64,000 nucleotides of DNA from Thermothielavioides terrestris NRRL 8126 (Eukaryota > Ascomycota > Sordariomycetes > Sordariales > Chaetomiaceae), in NCBI RefSeq assembly GCF_000226115.1, contig NC_016460.1, forward strand, positions 2,666,001 through 2,730,000, in the 5' to 3' direction. The position numbers and the translations under genes were made by a program. Below the pieces are notes generated by a model. The model was given only the letters and a program-made list of their open reading frames with translations. It was not told the DNA's origin and did no database searches. Positions 21,430-32,548 of the stretch are shown piece by piece. Every line of letters starts with the position of its first letter. Positions within the stretch are counted from its first letter, which is position 1.

Positions 21430-23205
21430 ATGTATAAAAGCCCATAACCTGCCCTGTAGTATACCGAAGATTCCCTAGTTCAAGAGGCGCGCGCATCTCG
21501 AGGCACCTTGCTCTGAGCACCCGCCGGCGAAGCTATTTTGTTACTCGCTTGGAGACTTGGGTCTGCTTTCGCCGGCTTGCAGTTAACCACCATGGCAGCC
21601 GTTCTCGTGCCAAGGTGCTCATTCCCGCAAGTTAGAGACCCACAATGTTGAGGCAGGATCACTCCGTCGGAGAGTATGCGAGCGGCAGGGGCATTTGGTA
21701 CTCCTTGGTGTTCCCTGCGCCACGCGAGTAATCTTCAGAAGCTTGCCGAGGTTCTGAAGAGCGAGGTGATTGCAGCAGAACCAAGGGGGCAGGTTATCCT
21801 AGTCGCTAAAGCAATCGTCCTCAATCGCACTCTCCAGATGAACATGGCTTACTCCGATCACAACGCCAATCCGCGGTCACACGCCCGGGATGCGAGCTCG
21901 CAAGGACCGTGAAGCGGAGGCTGCTTTGGGATCTGGAAATCAGTATAGCTCTGTCCGCCTCCGATTCGCCGAGTCTTGCGGCCTGCAGTTCGCAAGACTC
22001 CGACCGCCAAGCATCGTGGTTGCGCCGAAAGAGCTCATCCCATCGTCACCAGCAATGCAAGACTTTTGTTCCTATGGCCCCTAGAAGCCGCTGTCCGCAA
22101 TGGCGTCCTGATCTATGTGAGCTGCGAATCCGAAGAGGAAAAGCCCGTTCGCAATTGCAGATCAGATGGCAAGGTCTGAAGCTGTCTCATGAGAGATCCC
22201 GCCACAAAATCACACATCCATAGGCGTTGTCGAGACGCGGTCGCGCGCCCTGAGTACGGCGCCACCAAGGAGGGCATATCTACTGAGGATGGGTGATCTT
22301 GGTCACGAGCCGTGGGCAATCCAAGTGGCCCGCGGGTTCATCCATGATTGACTGCCCACATCCGCCGGGACGAACGCAAGAGCGCCGCCGCCTAAACAAC
22401 TATATCAGGTGGATGTGCGGACAACTCAGGTATCTCCCAGCGGTACTATCGATCTCAGGCCGCCCTATCGTCTCCTGCGACCCTAAATCGGAGCAGGCAG
22501 TCTTGGGATGTGGGTGAGAGATGGAGATACCGGGCTAGGAGCGTTTAGAAGGTGGTGTGTGTGGGCTGACAACCGTCAGTGAATGAGGGCAGGGCCGCAA
22601 AGATGAGGGATACGGATGCTGTGTGGTGGTCGCCTCGATGGGAAACCAACGAGCACCGCCATCTCGGGACGGTGATTTGAGGCTGGGCGCGGATTTGGCG
22701 GGAACACCGCCTTGGGCCCCATGGTCTGTAGGTACCTAGGTAGGTAGGTACAGGCACGGGCTCCAGACCGTGAGTAGCAATCCGTGGTATGTACCTCAGA
22801 CCTCGGCTGCATCCACACGAGGATGGTGGACGTTGAGTTGTTATAGCCGTGATTTATATTGACGGGTCCCCGGTTCTCGCCAAGCGGATGTCGATGCAGG
22901 AAGTGGCAGACAGAAAGCACAGGTAGCCCTCAACTCACAATCCTGGCGTGCCAAGAGCTGAGCGTTGAGGTGAGACGTTGTTTCCTCAACCGCCCGGGCA
23001 TGTGAGGGAACAGGGTCGTGACCAGGCATGGCGGTGCGGAAGAAGGTGAACCCGAGGCTAGTCGGTGGGACAACCCTCGGCCCCGGTGTCGAGATTGATG
23101 TTAACGAAAACTCGAGGGTGGAATCCCAAGCCAAGTCGCTGCGGACAAGATACGGCTACAGACAACCCGCTTCACAAGGTTTCCCTCGCTCCCTACTCGA
23201 CGACC
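21430..23205. other. Intergenic, with GGTA-rich tract
   Basis: About 1.8 kb with no supported gene. It contains the densest example of a motif seen across the window, a run of GGTA units around 22731-22751. The right end is the leader of the DFG10-like gene; the frame there is open upstream of its ATG but shows no family similarity. Confidence 0.5.
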
Positions 23206-24230
23206 ATGGGATGGGACCGGCTTCTGCAACTTTTCCTCTCGACTCTGTCCCGCGCCACGCCCGCGCAATGGTGCCAGGGCTTCTTCCTCCTCGCGGCCGG
23301 AGGCGTCGCTGCTGTGGCAGCGTTGCCGCGTGAGGCGAAGACCCTCCTGGTTGACTACGGCGCTCGGAAATCTCAGAAGCCGTCAGCAAATACACCCTCC
23401 CCCCTCAGGGCCCCAGACCGCGGCTGGTTGCTTTCGCTCATCGGCACTGTCACGTCGTGGACGCAGGTCCCCCATTCATGGTTCAGCGCCTTCTATGTCG
23501 TGTCGCTAGCGTGTTCCGTCTTTTGGCTTGTCCAATACCTTGGCAGCGGAGCTGTGCTACGGTCCATTGCATCCCGCCAGGCGTCCGCGGGCGAGCCTTC
23601 CTGCACGCTAGGACAGGCGGCATTGGGCTGGCTCATGCTCTTCCTCCAAGGCACCAGGCGCGCCTACGAGCACGCGGCTGTCATTAGACCGTCCAAGTCA
23701 ACCATGTGGATTGTGCACTGGCTGCTCGGTCTCTCCTTCTATCTCGCCATGAGCGTATCCATCTGGGTGGAAGCAGCTGGTATGAACCCTCATCAAGATG
23801 AGGAACCGCAAGACCTGGGATTGTTGACCGTAGCACAGGTGCGCTCTTGGACCCTGCGGCTGGTCACACTGATGACGCCCAGTCTCTCTTGAAGATGGCT
23901 GCCGCAGTCCCCGCCTTTCTGTTTGCCTGGGTCAACCAGTACAGGTGTCACAAGCACCTCGCCGGGCTGAAGAAGTATTCATTACCCGAGGGCGGCATGT
24001 TTCGCCGCTGCATCTGCCCCCACTACACCTGCGAATGTCTCCTGTATCTCTCCATGGCCGTTGCCACGGCTCCCCGCGGTGCGTGGTGTAACAGCACGCT
24101 GCTGTGCGCCCTGGTTTTCGTCGCAGTCAACCTCGGAGTCACGGCATCGGGAACCCGCGAGTGGTACATCGAGAAGTTCGGCAACGGCCCGGTTGCGGAC
24201 AAGTGGAACATGATTCCGTTCTTCTTCTGA
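23206..24230 (+). CDS. DFG10: Polyprenol/polyprenal reductase, DFG10/SRD5A3-like
   Basis: Two exons, 23206-23838 and 23883-24230, encode 326 residues; the intron is only 44 nt but has GT-AG ends and a CTGAT branch-like site, and reading through it meets a stop. Hydrophobic segments occur at WCQGFFLLAAGGVAAVAAL, FSAFYVVSLACSVFWLVQYL, WIVHWLLGLSFYLAMSVSIW and near the C-terminus. The steroid 5-alpha-reductase C-terminal signature is clear: NQYRCHKHLAGLKKYSLPEG, then CPHYTCECLLYLSMAV and REWYIEKFGN near the end. Family members in the ER membrane complete dolichol synthesis for N-glycosylation. Other 5-alpha-reductase-like enzymes (TSC13) have a different length and C-terminus. Its stop is 30 bp from the convergent ALKBH6-like gene. 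Confidence 0.88.
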
Positions 24231-24260
24231 GGTGCTTCGATTCCACGGGGCAGACCATGT

Positions 24261-25077
24261 TCACGGCCGCTTAAACATGGGCCCGAGCTTGCTCCCAAGC
24301 TTCGAGACCTTCAGCACGTCGCGATATGTCAGACTAATGCGCATGTGCCGCTGGTTGAGCCCATCTTGGAAGCACGAAGCGGAGCGCAGAAGGCTCCAGT
24401 TGGCGACGGTCTGCTCCGAAAGGTCTACGTCGGTCGAGATGGGATCTATGCCGTGGAGGTACCCGGAATAAAGCTCCGCGGTCGTGATCAAGAGACTGCG
24501 CGGCTCTTGCAAGATCCTCCACAGCGGTTCAGGGTCCAGTGCACCGTCCTCCTTGCTCCTGTACAGGTTGAGGCAGAGGCTCGAACCGAGGCTCACCGTG
24601 CAGACCACCGGATGGTAGGCCAAGCCGTCCTTGTGCGGCATAATGCCCGTGTTTGGCGGGTATTCATTGATGAGTACGTGGTTCGGCCGGCGGTGAGGGC
24701 TGCTAGCGAAGATGTTCGGTTCGCCGTCCGAGACGGGGATTGAGAGGATGCGCGAGACGACGGGGTTTTCGAGCCAGTCGGGCAGTGGCTGAGCATCGAG
24801 GAGCGTGTCTTTGACGAGGTCTGAGGGCCACGTCTGCAGCCGGCGATGCGTCAGTTGCCTCCATCTTGCCTTGGGCGCCGTCTCGACCTTTGTAGCGTTC
24901 CTGTTAGACGCCCGAGTCCGCTCGATCCAGCGCGTGTCCAGCTACCTTGTGGAGAATGGCCTGCTCCTCTTCCTCACTGATGAAGTCCGCGATGTAGTAC
25001 GCCGCCGGTGGCAGCGCCCTTATCCTGCAGGCCTCCAGCGACGGCGGCAGCTTGATCGGGGAAAGAACGGTTTTCAT
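24261..25077 (-). CDS. ALKBH6: AlkB homologue 6-like 2OG-Fe(II) dioxygenase
   Basis: Two exons, 24946-25077 and 24261-24887 (intron of 58 nt), give 252 residues. The N-terminus (LPPAAYYIADFISEEEEQAI) is the typical ALKBH entry strand. The Fe(II) triad is visible as HxD in MPHKDG (His129, Asp131) and His189 in GYLHGI; the 2-oxoglutarate-binding Arg lies in RISLTYRDV (Arg227 and Arg233). VLINEYPPNTGIMPHKDG is the classic ALKBH6 signature. Animal ALKBH6 is linked to genome maintenance, but its physiological substrate is not settled; the fungal one is uncharacterised. Overlapping 3' UTRs with the DFG10-like gene are almost unavoidable, since the stops are 30 bp apart. Confidence 0.9.
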
Positions 25078-26435
25078 TGGGCTGAGTTGCCTTTGTTAAT
25101 CAACTGAGCTGTCCTTGAAAGCCTTGTCCCCTGCGTCCTGTTGCGGTTGGTGTGTGGAGCGGAGGGGCGGAGCATTCAGCGCTGCGCGGCAGAGAATCGC
25201 GCATCATGGTGGGCGGGCACGAGCGGCATCAGGGAAATTGGTGAGGGGCTGGGCTGGGGCAGAGTGGGTCCATAACATCAAGGAAAAAGGAGCACGTGTG
25301 ATTGGTTTCGCACATGGAAGTTCACGGCTACGCGAAAAGGGCCTCAGTTGCCTGTTTCTGTGTCCTTCATCAACACCAACACATTACTTACCGAGTAACT
25401 AATCCGCATACACTTAAAATCCGTACACACTCCGCGCCTACCTACCTAACCAGGTATGTGGGTATTCGAGCATTTGGGAGAGCTAGTGTACTGCTCCTCG
25501 CCAATAATTATTGACCACCACGCATGCTGACGATCACTGGAGTCGGGGGCGGCTGCAATGAAATCGGGGCGTTGTGGGAATTTTGTTCCTGCAGGGTTCG
25601 TGGCCAGCAGGCATCAGCCAGCAGGCAGCAGCAGCCTTGGCCTCTTGCCGTCCGTGCAAGCCCAGCTGCAAAGGACTGGGACCTTGAAATTGCATCCAGC
25701 TGGCTGCAACGCAGCGAGCTTCGGTCCTGCCCGCTAACATAACACCACTCTACCAAGGCCGCGAAGCCCCTCACACCCTGGTCGGGACGCAGGGATCAAG
25801 TCAAGTCACCCGCCCGTACTGCATACGCCGAGCAAGCCAATCAGCGCGGTGGCGATCAGACTTTGATCGGGATATCGATGGGTTCCGCCTATCCCAGCTG
25901 GTTTTCTCTGCCTTTCACATCAAGTCAAGCAGCACCCATCCTAGGCGACAGTTCCGTGCGTCGCCTCTCTCGAAACGAATCGCTTCCCCAAACCAGCAAT
26001 CCACGGCCATCTCTAACGGCAGCCTGTATCATCAGTATAATCGTACGGCACGTTTTGCAGCCTTTTTCGTCCCGCATTTCCCCAGGCGACTCATTTTCCT
26101 CGCTATTTTTCGCTGCCGTTTTCGTGGAATTACCTAACTCCTTGGTCCGCCCGCCTTCGGTGGTCTGCTGGTTTGCGTTCCTTAGGTAGTCGAGGTTGGT
26201 TGCTTTTGGACACGGGGCCGCTGGGCTGTGCGGGTCTGCCAGGCTCACTCTCCTCACGCACAAACAAACCCAAGGCTCCATTTGCCCACTTCCCTCGAAC
26301 TCGAAGTCTCTGGCGCATCATTCTTCTCGACTGTGGTCAACTCCCGCGCACCTCGCTTTCGCCTTGTTCAAGTGCGCGCCCTCAAGTAGCGACCAGGATG
26401 GTGCAAAACGGCAGTTGTCTCTTGAATTAGATGAC
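25078..26435. other. ALKBH6 / HOS4 divergent upstream region
   Basis: About 1.36 kb between the starts of two divergent genes. A CCAATCA element lies at 25837-25843. The frame of the HOS4-like gene stays open back to 26196 but there opens with TTG, so I treat that part as leader. A pyrimidine-rich leader precedes the HOS4 ATG. No further gene was seen. Confidence 0.5.
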
Positions 26436-29400
26436 ATGGATGCGCAGAATGCTGCCGAGCCCGCCCCCTCGAAGCACGCTGCTTCTCCCGCGCGGCCGGG
26501 CAGCGACACCGATCACCCCAAGGCCCCCGCCGTGGCCAAGTCGGCCAGCGGCGCAAAGCCCGAGCCGTCCCTCAAAGACAGTAGGCTAGGTGCTTCTGGC
26601 CTTCGTCTGGCCGATGAAGATGGCGGCGCCGACGGTAATTCCGATGCCGAGACCATCGTGCTGCCCGGCAAGGACGGCCACTCGCCGTCAAAAGTGCGCA
26701 AAATCGTCAAGCATGAGAAGAGCGACGACGAAGAGGGCATCTCTGCGACCTTGAGCCGCAAACACCCTAACTTGAAGCACGAGCGAGACGGCGACAAGGG
26801 CGAGAGGATCGACCGCCCCGAAAAGCCGGACAGGCCAGTCTCCGTTACCGGTACCGGACCGAACGAGAACGCCGCGTTGCTCGCCGGGAAGAAGAAGAAA
26901 CAGCTGGAGAAGACCAAGACCAAGGACGGCTCTAGCGGCCTCAGTTCTGTGCCAGGATCTCCACCTCCACCCCAGCGTCGCCGCCGCTCCTCGAATGCCC
27001 ACTCGAAGTCGGATTCAGAAACCGCGCCTGTGGATTCGGGCAAGACCTCGACCAAGGACAAAGCCAAGCCGCTCGACAAGGTGGTGCCTCACAAGCGGAA
27101 GGCGCCGCGGCCCGAATCCGACGACGATGCAGAGAATCGCAAGATCCGCCGCCAGCGCACTTCGGGCTCTGGACTCGACGCGTCACGGAAGCAGCATCAT
27201 CCTCCGAAATCCCATCACGATGCGCACCTCTCGACACGGAATCGGTCCATTTCCCCGCACTCTCGGGCTCACCGTCGCAGCATCTCAACGCACCTTCCGG
27301 GGCACTCGTCCAACGGGCTGAGCCAAAAGAAAAAGCGGATACCGGCACCGCTTCAGTCGACCGACTATCACTCGGACGAGTCGTCGGCGAGCGGCAGCCC
27401 ACATCCGCGCAGCTCCAAGCTCCGTGGGCTCGCAACGCCGGCAACCGCGGAATCCAACATTTCCCCTGCGAAGATGGCCCCGCACAAGAAGCACCTGGAT
27501 GCCCACGGCCAGACCTTCCTCGCCCGAGCTTGCGCAAAAGGTGAATACGAGATCGCGAAGCAGAGATTGCAGGAACGCCCCGAGGACATCAACGTCGCCG
27601 ATTACGCAGGCAATACCCCGCTCCAGATCGCCGCACTCAACGGCTACGACGATATCGTCAGGCTTCTCGTGGATGCTGGATGCAACCTTGATTGCGTCAA
27701 CAACGACAAGGACACCCCTCTCCTCGATGCCGTGGAGAACGGTCATTTGGATGTCGTCAAGATCCTGCTCGAGGCTGGCGTGAACCCCCGGAAAGCCAAC
27801 GCGTACGGCCAGGAGCCGATTGACAGGGTGAATGATGACCTTGACTACGCGGACGAGATCAGGCAAGCCTTGCAGGAGGCCAAGCAGAAGATGGGCGAGC
27901 GGCGACGAACCTCTGAGGAGCACCACCTGGACCCGGCCGATGCTCGTTCTTCGCATGGACCCGACAGCCCTCGCAGGTCCCCCGAAGCGTCGAGTGCGAT
28001 CCATGCTGGCGTCGGCCGGAGAGCCGGTACCATCCGCGCGACGAAAACCAGCAATCACCTGCTGTATATGCCCATGGACGACAAAACGCTCCGTGCAGCG
28101 GCCGCCCGTGGTGACGAGGAGACTGTTACGCGCATTCTTCAAGTCAGAGAGAACTTTGACGACCCGGAATCCATGGTCGCGGCCGCCCGCGGTGGCCACG
28201 ACATCGTGATGCAGCTCTTATTAGCCTTGGGCAGGGCGAATCCCGATCCGCCGCCAATCCCTAGTTCAAACAGCGAGTATTCGACTCCCATGCTGGCCGC
28301 CATTGGGCAGGAGAACATCAAGGTCGTCAGACTTCTTCTCGACCAGAACGACTTCGATCCCACTCGGCGCTTCAAAGGGGAGACGTACTACGAAATCGCG
28401 AGGAGACGGCGCGGACCGAATTGGATGGACGAAGAGCAAATGTTGAAAGATGCATATGACGAATATAGGAAGTCGCACAAGGACGCAGCAAAAAACCGAT
28501 CCCCCAGCCAGCGAGATCAAGACCGCGAGCCGAGGCGCAAGACCGAGGCGAAAGACGAGGCCCCGAAGCCCCTCAAGAGGAAGCCGTTAAGTCCAACAAG
28601 AGAACCCAAGAAGCTCACTTCCGCAAAAGCGCCTACGAGCCCGAAGGAGAAGCGCCGGGCGAGCTCGCTTAACACCCACCAGGATGACCGCACTTCGCCA
28701 AAACGAGGGCCTGGGCGGCCCAAGAAGGAGGACCGCATCCCGACGATTGCCATCTCCGACCGCGAAGTGTCGCCGACTGCGAGGCCCACGACTAAGATAA
28801 AGCGGGCGGAGTCGGATCTTGCCGCTGTATCATCCGAGGGAGAGACGGTCAAGCCGAGGCGAAAGCTGGTGTCGGGGCGGGAGCTGAAGGGCGAACGGGA
28901 GAGGCAGCGGCGGCCCAGCTTGACTTCCAATGCATCTTCCATGAAGGAGCCATCCAGCCCTCGCGAGGAGCCCGAGAAGGCGCAGAAAGCAGAGAAATAT
29001 CACGACAGGACGAAAGCTCTTAAGCGGGACGAATCTCGCGATAGACTATCCGTCTCGGGCGAGAGTACCGGCAAGCGGTACAGGTCTAGCGCGACTCCTC
29101 CGCACCTGGGGCCGACGGATAGGGATGGCGGCGACGTTTCGGTCAAGAGGAGACGTCTGGATACCGACGGCAAAGAAAAGCGGCCAAAGTCCAGCCAGTC
29201 CGACGACAGATTTTTGAAAGCATCCTTACCCCGTGACTCTGGCTCAGCCGCCGGACCTCGGCCCCCGTCTAAGTCACGGGATGATGAGGATCGCAGGCTC
29301 ACGCCAAAGCCCAAGAAGTCAGATGCATCACTTCACCACGGGCGCCGGGAATCTGGGAAGTCCGTTTCTTCCGAGGGCAGCATCCATGTTAAGTCGGAGG

Positions 29401-31234
29401 ACCCCGACGTCGACATGCCTGACGCAGCTTTGCCTGTAGATGACTGCCCAGAGACTCGGCCTTCGCCGCAGGATGAAAAAGAAGAGGAGGAGAAGAGGAA
29501 ACAATCCGAGCGTGAAGCACGGACGCCCGAGGCAAAACGAAAGGAAGAAGACAAGAAGCGCCGAGAAGAGGAGCGGGTCCGGCTGGAAGAGGAAGTGAGA
29601 AAATTTGAGGAGGCGCTTGCTCGGCGGCGAGAAGCGGAGGAGCACCGGCGGCGGGAGGAAGAGAAGCTGAAGCAGGAAGAGGAACGGAGGAGGCGGGAGG
29701 AAGAAGAACGTCAGCGACGGGAAGAGGAGGAGCGGCGACGGCTGCAGGAAGAAGAAAAGAAGAGAAGGGAGGAAGAGGAGCAGAGGAGACGAGAAGAGGA
29801 GGAGCGAAGGCAAAAAGAAGAGGAGGAGCGGCGGAGGCGGGAAGAGGAGGAGCGGCGGAGGCGGGAAGAGGAGGAGCGGCGGAGGCGGGAAGAGGAGGAG
29901 CGACTACGTCGAGAGCAACTGGAGCGCGAAGCGGCGGAAGAGGCGCGGCGTAAACGTGAAGAGGAGGAGAAGAAGGAGCAAGAGCGCAAAGAGCGTGCTC
30001 TCCGAGAGGAAATTGAGCGCAGGCGAGCAGCAAGAGAGGCCAAGGAAGCCGAGCAACGGCGAATACGCCTCGAGCAAGAGCGTGCGCGCCTAGCGAAGTT
30101 GCCGCCAGTCTTGCGGTGGCTTGACTGCGCCGTCAACCCCAAGCTCCCCGAGGTTGCGGAGAAGTTCAGCACCATGCAAGGCGTGCGGTACGACTGCATC
30201 AATCCGGAGGCGGATGGCACCCGCGATGGCAGAGAGCAATGGTTGCTGAACACACAGGTTGCGCTTCTCCTCGGGGAGAAGGACTGCCAGCTATCGCGGT
30301 GTACGTTTCGTTCCAGTGCTGACCCATGCTTCGCCGAGCTGACGTTTGCTTGCATTAGACACTGCGTGGGCCCGGGTCCCTGTGACGCCCGTCGCGAAGC
30401 GAGCCATCTGGCGGCTCGAGTCGGATCGATACGCGCTGACAACACCGGCCCTCTTCGAGCTCGGCGAACAGCTTCCGGACTACTACAAAGGACAGGACCC
30501 GCGTAGGATGAGCTATCGCATGCTCGAGAGCCTCAGAGCAGACGCTTGGGAGAGGTTCGCGGCAATGGATATGTTCTTTGTCAAAGTATGCGGGCATCCA
30601 ACCGTCAGCCAATGTTTACTCTTCGTTCTGACCGTTCCAGGCTTCGGATTTTTTATACATCATCCCCACGATACAACACCTCCGCAACGTGAAGCTCACA
30701 ATGGCATATTGCGAACTTCCGGAGAACGATATGCAGTGCATACGCTGGGTACCTTACCAGAAGTGGAGGCACGACCCGGATGCTGACGGCCTACACGGGT
30801 TTGCGCCAGGCAACAAGCATTATATCAACGGTGAGCTCGCCTCTGAAGACAAGCCGAGTTTCAGGGAGGCAAGGGCGACGCCTTTCCCGAGGCAACGAAT
30901 CCCTCGTCGCGGCTTTGTCGCGGTTGCTCCTGATGATCCAAGCTACGACAAACATAGCAAGGATCATGGCCTCAACGGCTCGATTGTTGATGGCGAGTCG
31001 CCGCTCTTGGCCAATGGAGGGCACTCATCGCCTATGAGCGTTTCATCCCGAACGGCGACGGCACCGATGAACGGCGTGGAATCACAATCGCCAACATTCA
31101 ATACGAATGCAACGGGGGTAGCGACGCCCGATGGATCCGGCAACCAGCTGGTCTCTCCGTCCTCCGAGGCGGGACCTGCGCAAGCTCGACCTTTGGTTAA
31201 CGGCCACCACAGCCCGCCCATTGGCACCGAATAA
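26436..31234 (+). CDS. HOS4: Ankyrin-repeat Set3-complex subunit, Hos4-like
   Basis: Three exons (26436-30300, 30359-30585, 30641-31234) encode 1561 residues. The first 345 residues are charged and disordered. Ankyrin repeats follow in two blocks: about 353-465 (GNTPLQIAALNGYDDIVRLL, DTPLLDAVENGHLDVVKILL) and about 548-690 (TLRAAAARGDEETVTRIL, STPMLAAIGQENIKVVRLLL). Residues about 700-1010 are Lys/Arg/Ser-rich; 1011-1220 form a long Glu/Arg coiled coil containing three 24-bp tandem repeats. The C-terminal domain (PPVLRWLDCAVNPKLPEVAE through FLYIIPTIQHLRNVKLTMAY) is the conserved fungal part. Yeast Hos4 is a subunit of the Set3C histone deacetylase complex that represses inducible genes. Assignment rests on ankyrin arrangement and this C-terminal region. 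Confidence 0.8.
29818..29890 (+). repeat. 24-bp tandem repeat encoding EEEERRRR
   Basis: Three perfect head-to-tail copies of a 24-bp unit (GAAGAGGAGGAGCGGCGGAG plus GCGG) lie inside the coiled-coil part of the HOS4-like gene. Degenerate units extend on both sides. Multiples of eight codons keep the frame, so length variants between strains are likely. Confidence 0.8.
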
Positions 31235-31981
31235 ATTGGTGCTGTATCGGGATACCGGTGCCCTCCCCCAGCTCCTGAGCCTGCTGGCGTGTTAACAAGC
31301 AATTTCCTTTGTTTTCCGAGGAGAGGAGAGGAAAGAAACGATCAATATGACACCACGGAGGCCGCTTCTGCTGGGTTGAACTCGAACTCGAGAAAGATCC
31401 CAATGTCGGTTTTGCCGGACAACCAAGACGCAATGGACAAGCAGTCCGGGAGGCAGGGGCGGAGGAGTATTTGGGTTCTCAACCCAACGGACCCGCGGCG
31501 ATGCCGTTGATGAACGGACAGCGGAAGTGGATCTCCACGAATGTATGTGTGCGAGAGAGAGAGAGAGAGAGGTGTGATGCCCATGTCCTGTACAAGTATG
31601 TTGTATGTTGTTGCTCTTGCTCGAGCGGCGGCTGGCGTTTAAGTGAGGGAGGCAGGGCGGCGGAGTTCAGTTTCCAAGGCGTACCCGGACAGGGCCTCGA
31701 GTATACATCAACCATGCATGGCTGAATGTGCATCGTGATCGGTGGGACAAATGCGACCAAGGCATTTCCGTTCCTATGCTTCCCACCTGTGTGCTGTATT
31801 GAGTAAACAGAGGTACTGAGTGCTCGCGGGGATAGAGCTGAGGTGTGGCATCAGGCAGGCTTATATGCGGATAGTGTCAAACTCAAGGGCCGTATTTGCC
31901 CCCCGCACCCCCCGCAAGCAAGCTGTCCCTGTCCCACCACTGGAATTTGCCCCACCAAACATCAAAAATTGCTGGAGGTTA
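31235..31981. other. HOS4 3' flank with GA microsatellite
   Basis: About 750 bp of presumed 3' UTR and spacer, including a (GA)n microsatellite at about 31552-31571. No gene was seen. The right border is the TA flank of MITE copy 2. Confidence 0.55.
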
Positions 31982-32361
31982 TAGAGGTCCCGCCAAGACT
32001 AATTTCGGCCAATTGTCGGCAATGTTTTTACAACGTCAGTACCCCGCCAAGACCGCCAAGGGGTTTGCACTATCGCCACGGGTTAGCCACGGGTTAGTTC
32101 GCCGGGGGTACGGGGGGCGGCGCTAGCCCCCCGCTGGTTAGGATTCGGGTTAAGGTTAGGGTGAGGGTCAAGGTTAGGGTGCGGGTTAACTTCGTTTTCT
32201 TTTTTTTCGATTTGGTTGAGGTTTGGTAAAGTTGTTGCTACGAGTCTTCGCGATTGTGCATTGTCGATGTTGCTCTAAGTCGTCGTGGCCCCGCTTACCC
32301 CGTGGCGATTGTAAATACTTGTAAGCGGCAACCTCCGAAATTAGTCTTGGCGGGACCTCTA
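31982..32361. mobile_element. MITE-like inverted-repeat element, copy 2
   Basis: A 380-bp element with 27-bp terminal inverted repeats (31982-32008 and 32335-32361) matching those of copy 1, flanked by TA (31980-31981 and 32362-32363). Excision with one TA restores the palindrome GGTTAACC. Its interior is the reverse complement of copy 1 with some length differences, including the same telomere-like tract and GC hairpin, so it is inserted in the opposite orientation. It ends 187 bp before the RBG1 ATG and therefore lies in that gene's promoter. Confidence 0.85.
32136..32190 (+). repeat. Degenerate telomere-like tract inside MITE copy 2
   Basis: Imperfect TTAGGG-like units (GGTTAGGATTCGGGTTAAGG and onward, GGTTAGGGTG twice) on the plus strand. 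This is the inverted counterpart of the 6384-6440 tract and part of the element. Confidence 0.8.
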
Positions 32362-32548
32362 TAACCACGACCCAAAAATTGCCCCTTCCAGCGACGAACG
32401 ACGCTTGAAACTGGAACACAACTCACAGCACACAGCAACAGCACACTTGCACCGCCGATCACAAGCCGCTCGCATCGCCACTTCTTTTCTCCGCGCAGAG
32501 AGGGTTATCCAGTAGGAAGGAGGTCAACACAGCACAGAAATCAGGACC

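Noticed and set aside
26196..26435. In-frame 5' extension of the HOS4-like protein
   Set aside because: Opens with TTG, has no ATG before 26436, and looks like pyrimidine-rich leader.
27285..28199. 304-codon antisense frame over the HOS4-like ankyrin region
   Set aside because: Shadow of the ankyrin coding sequence; no family similarity.
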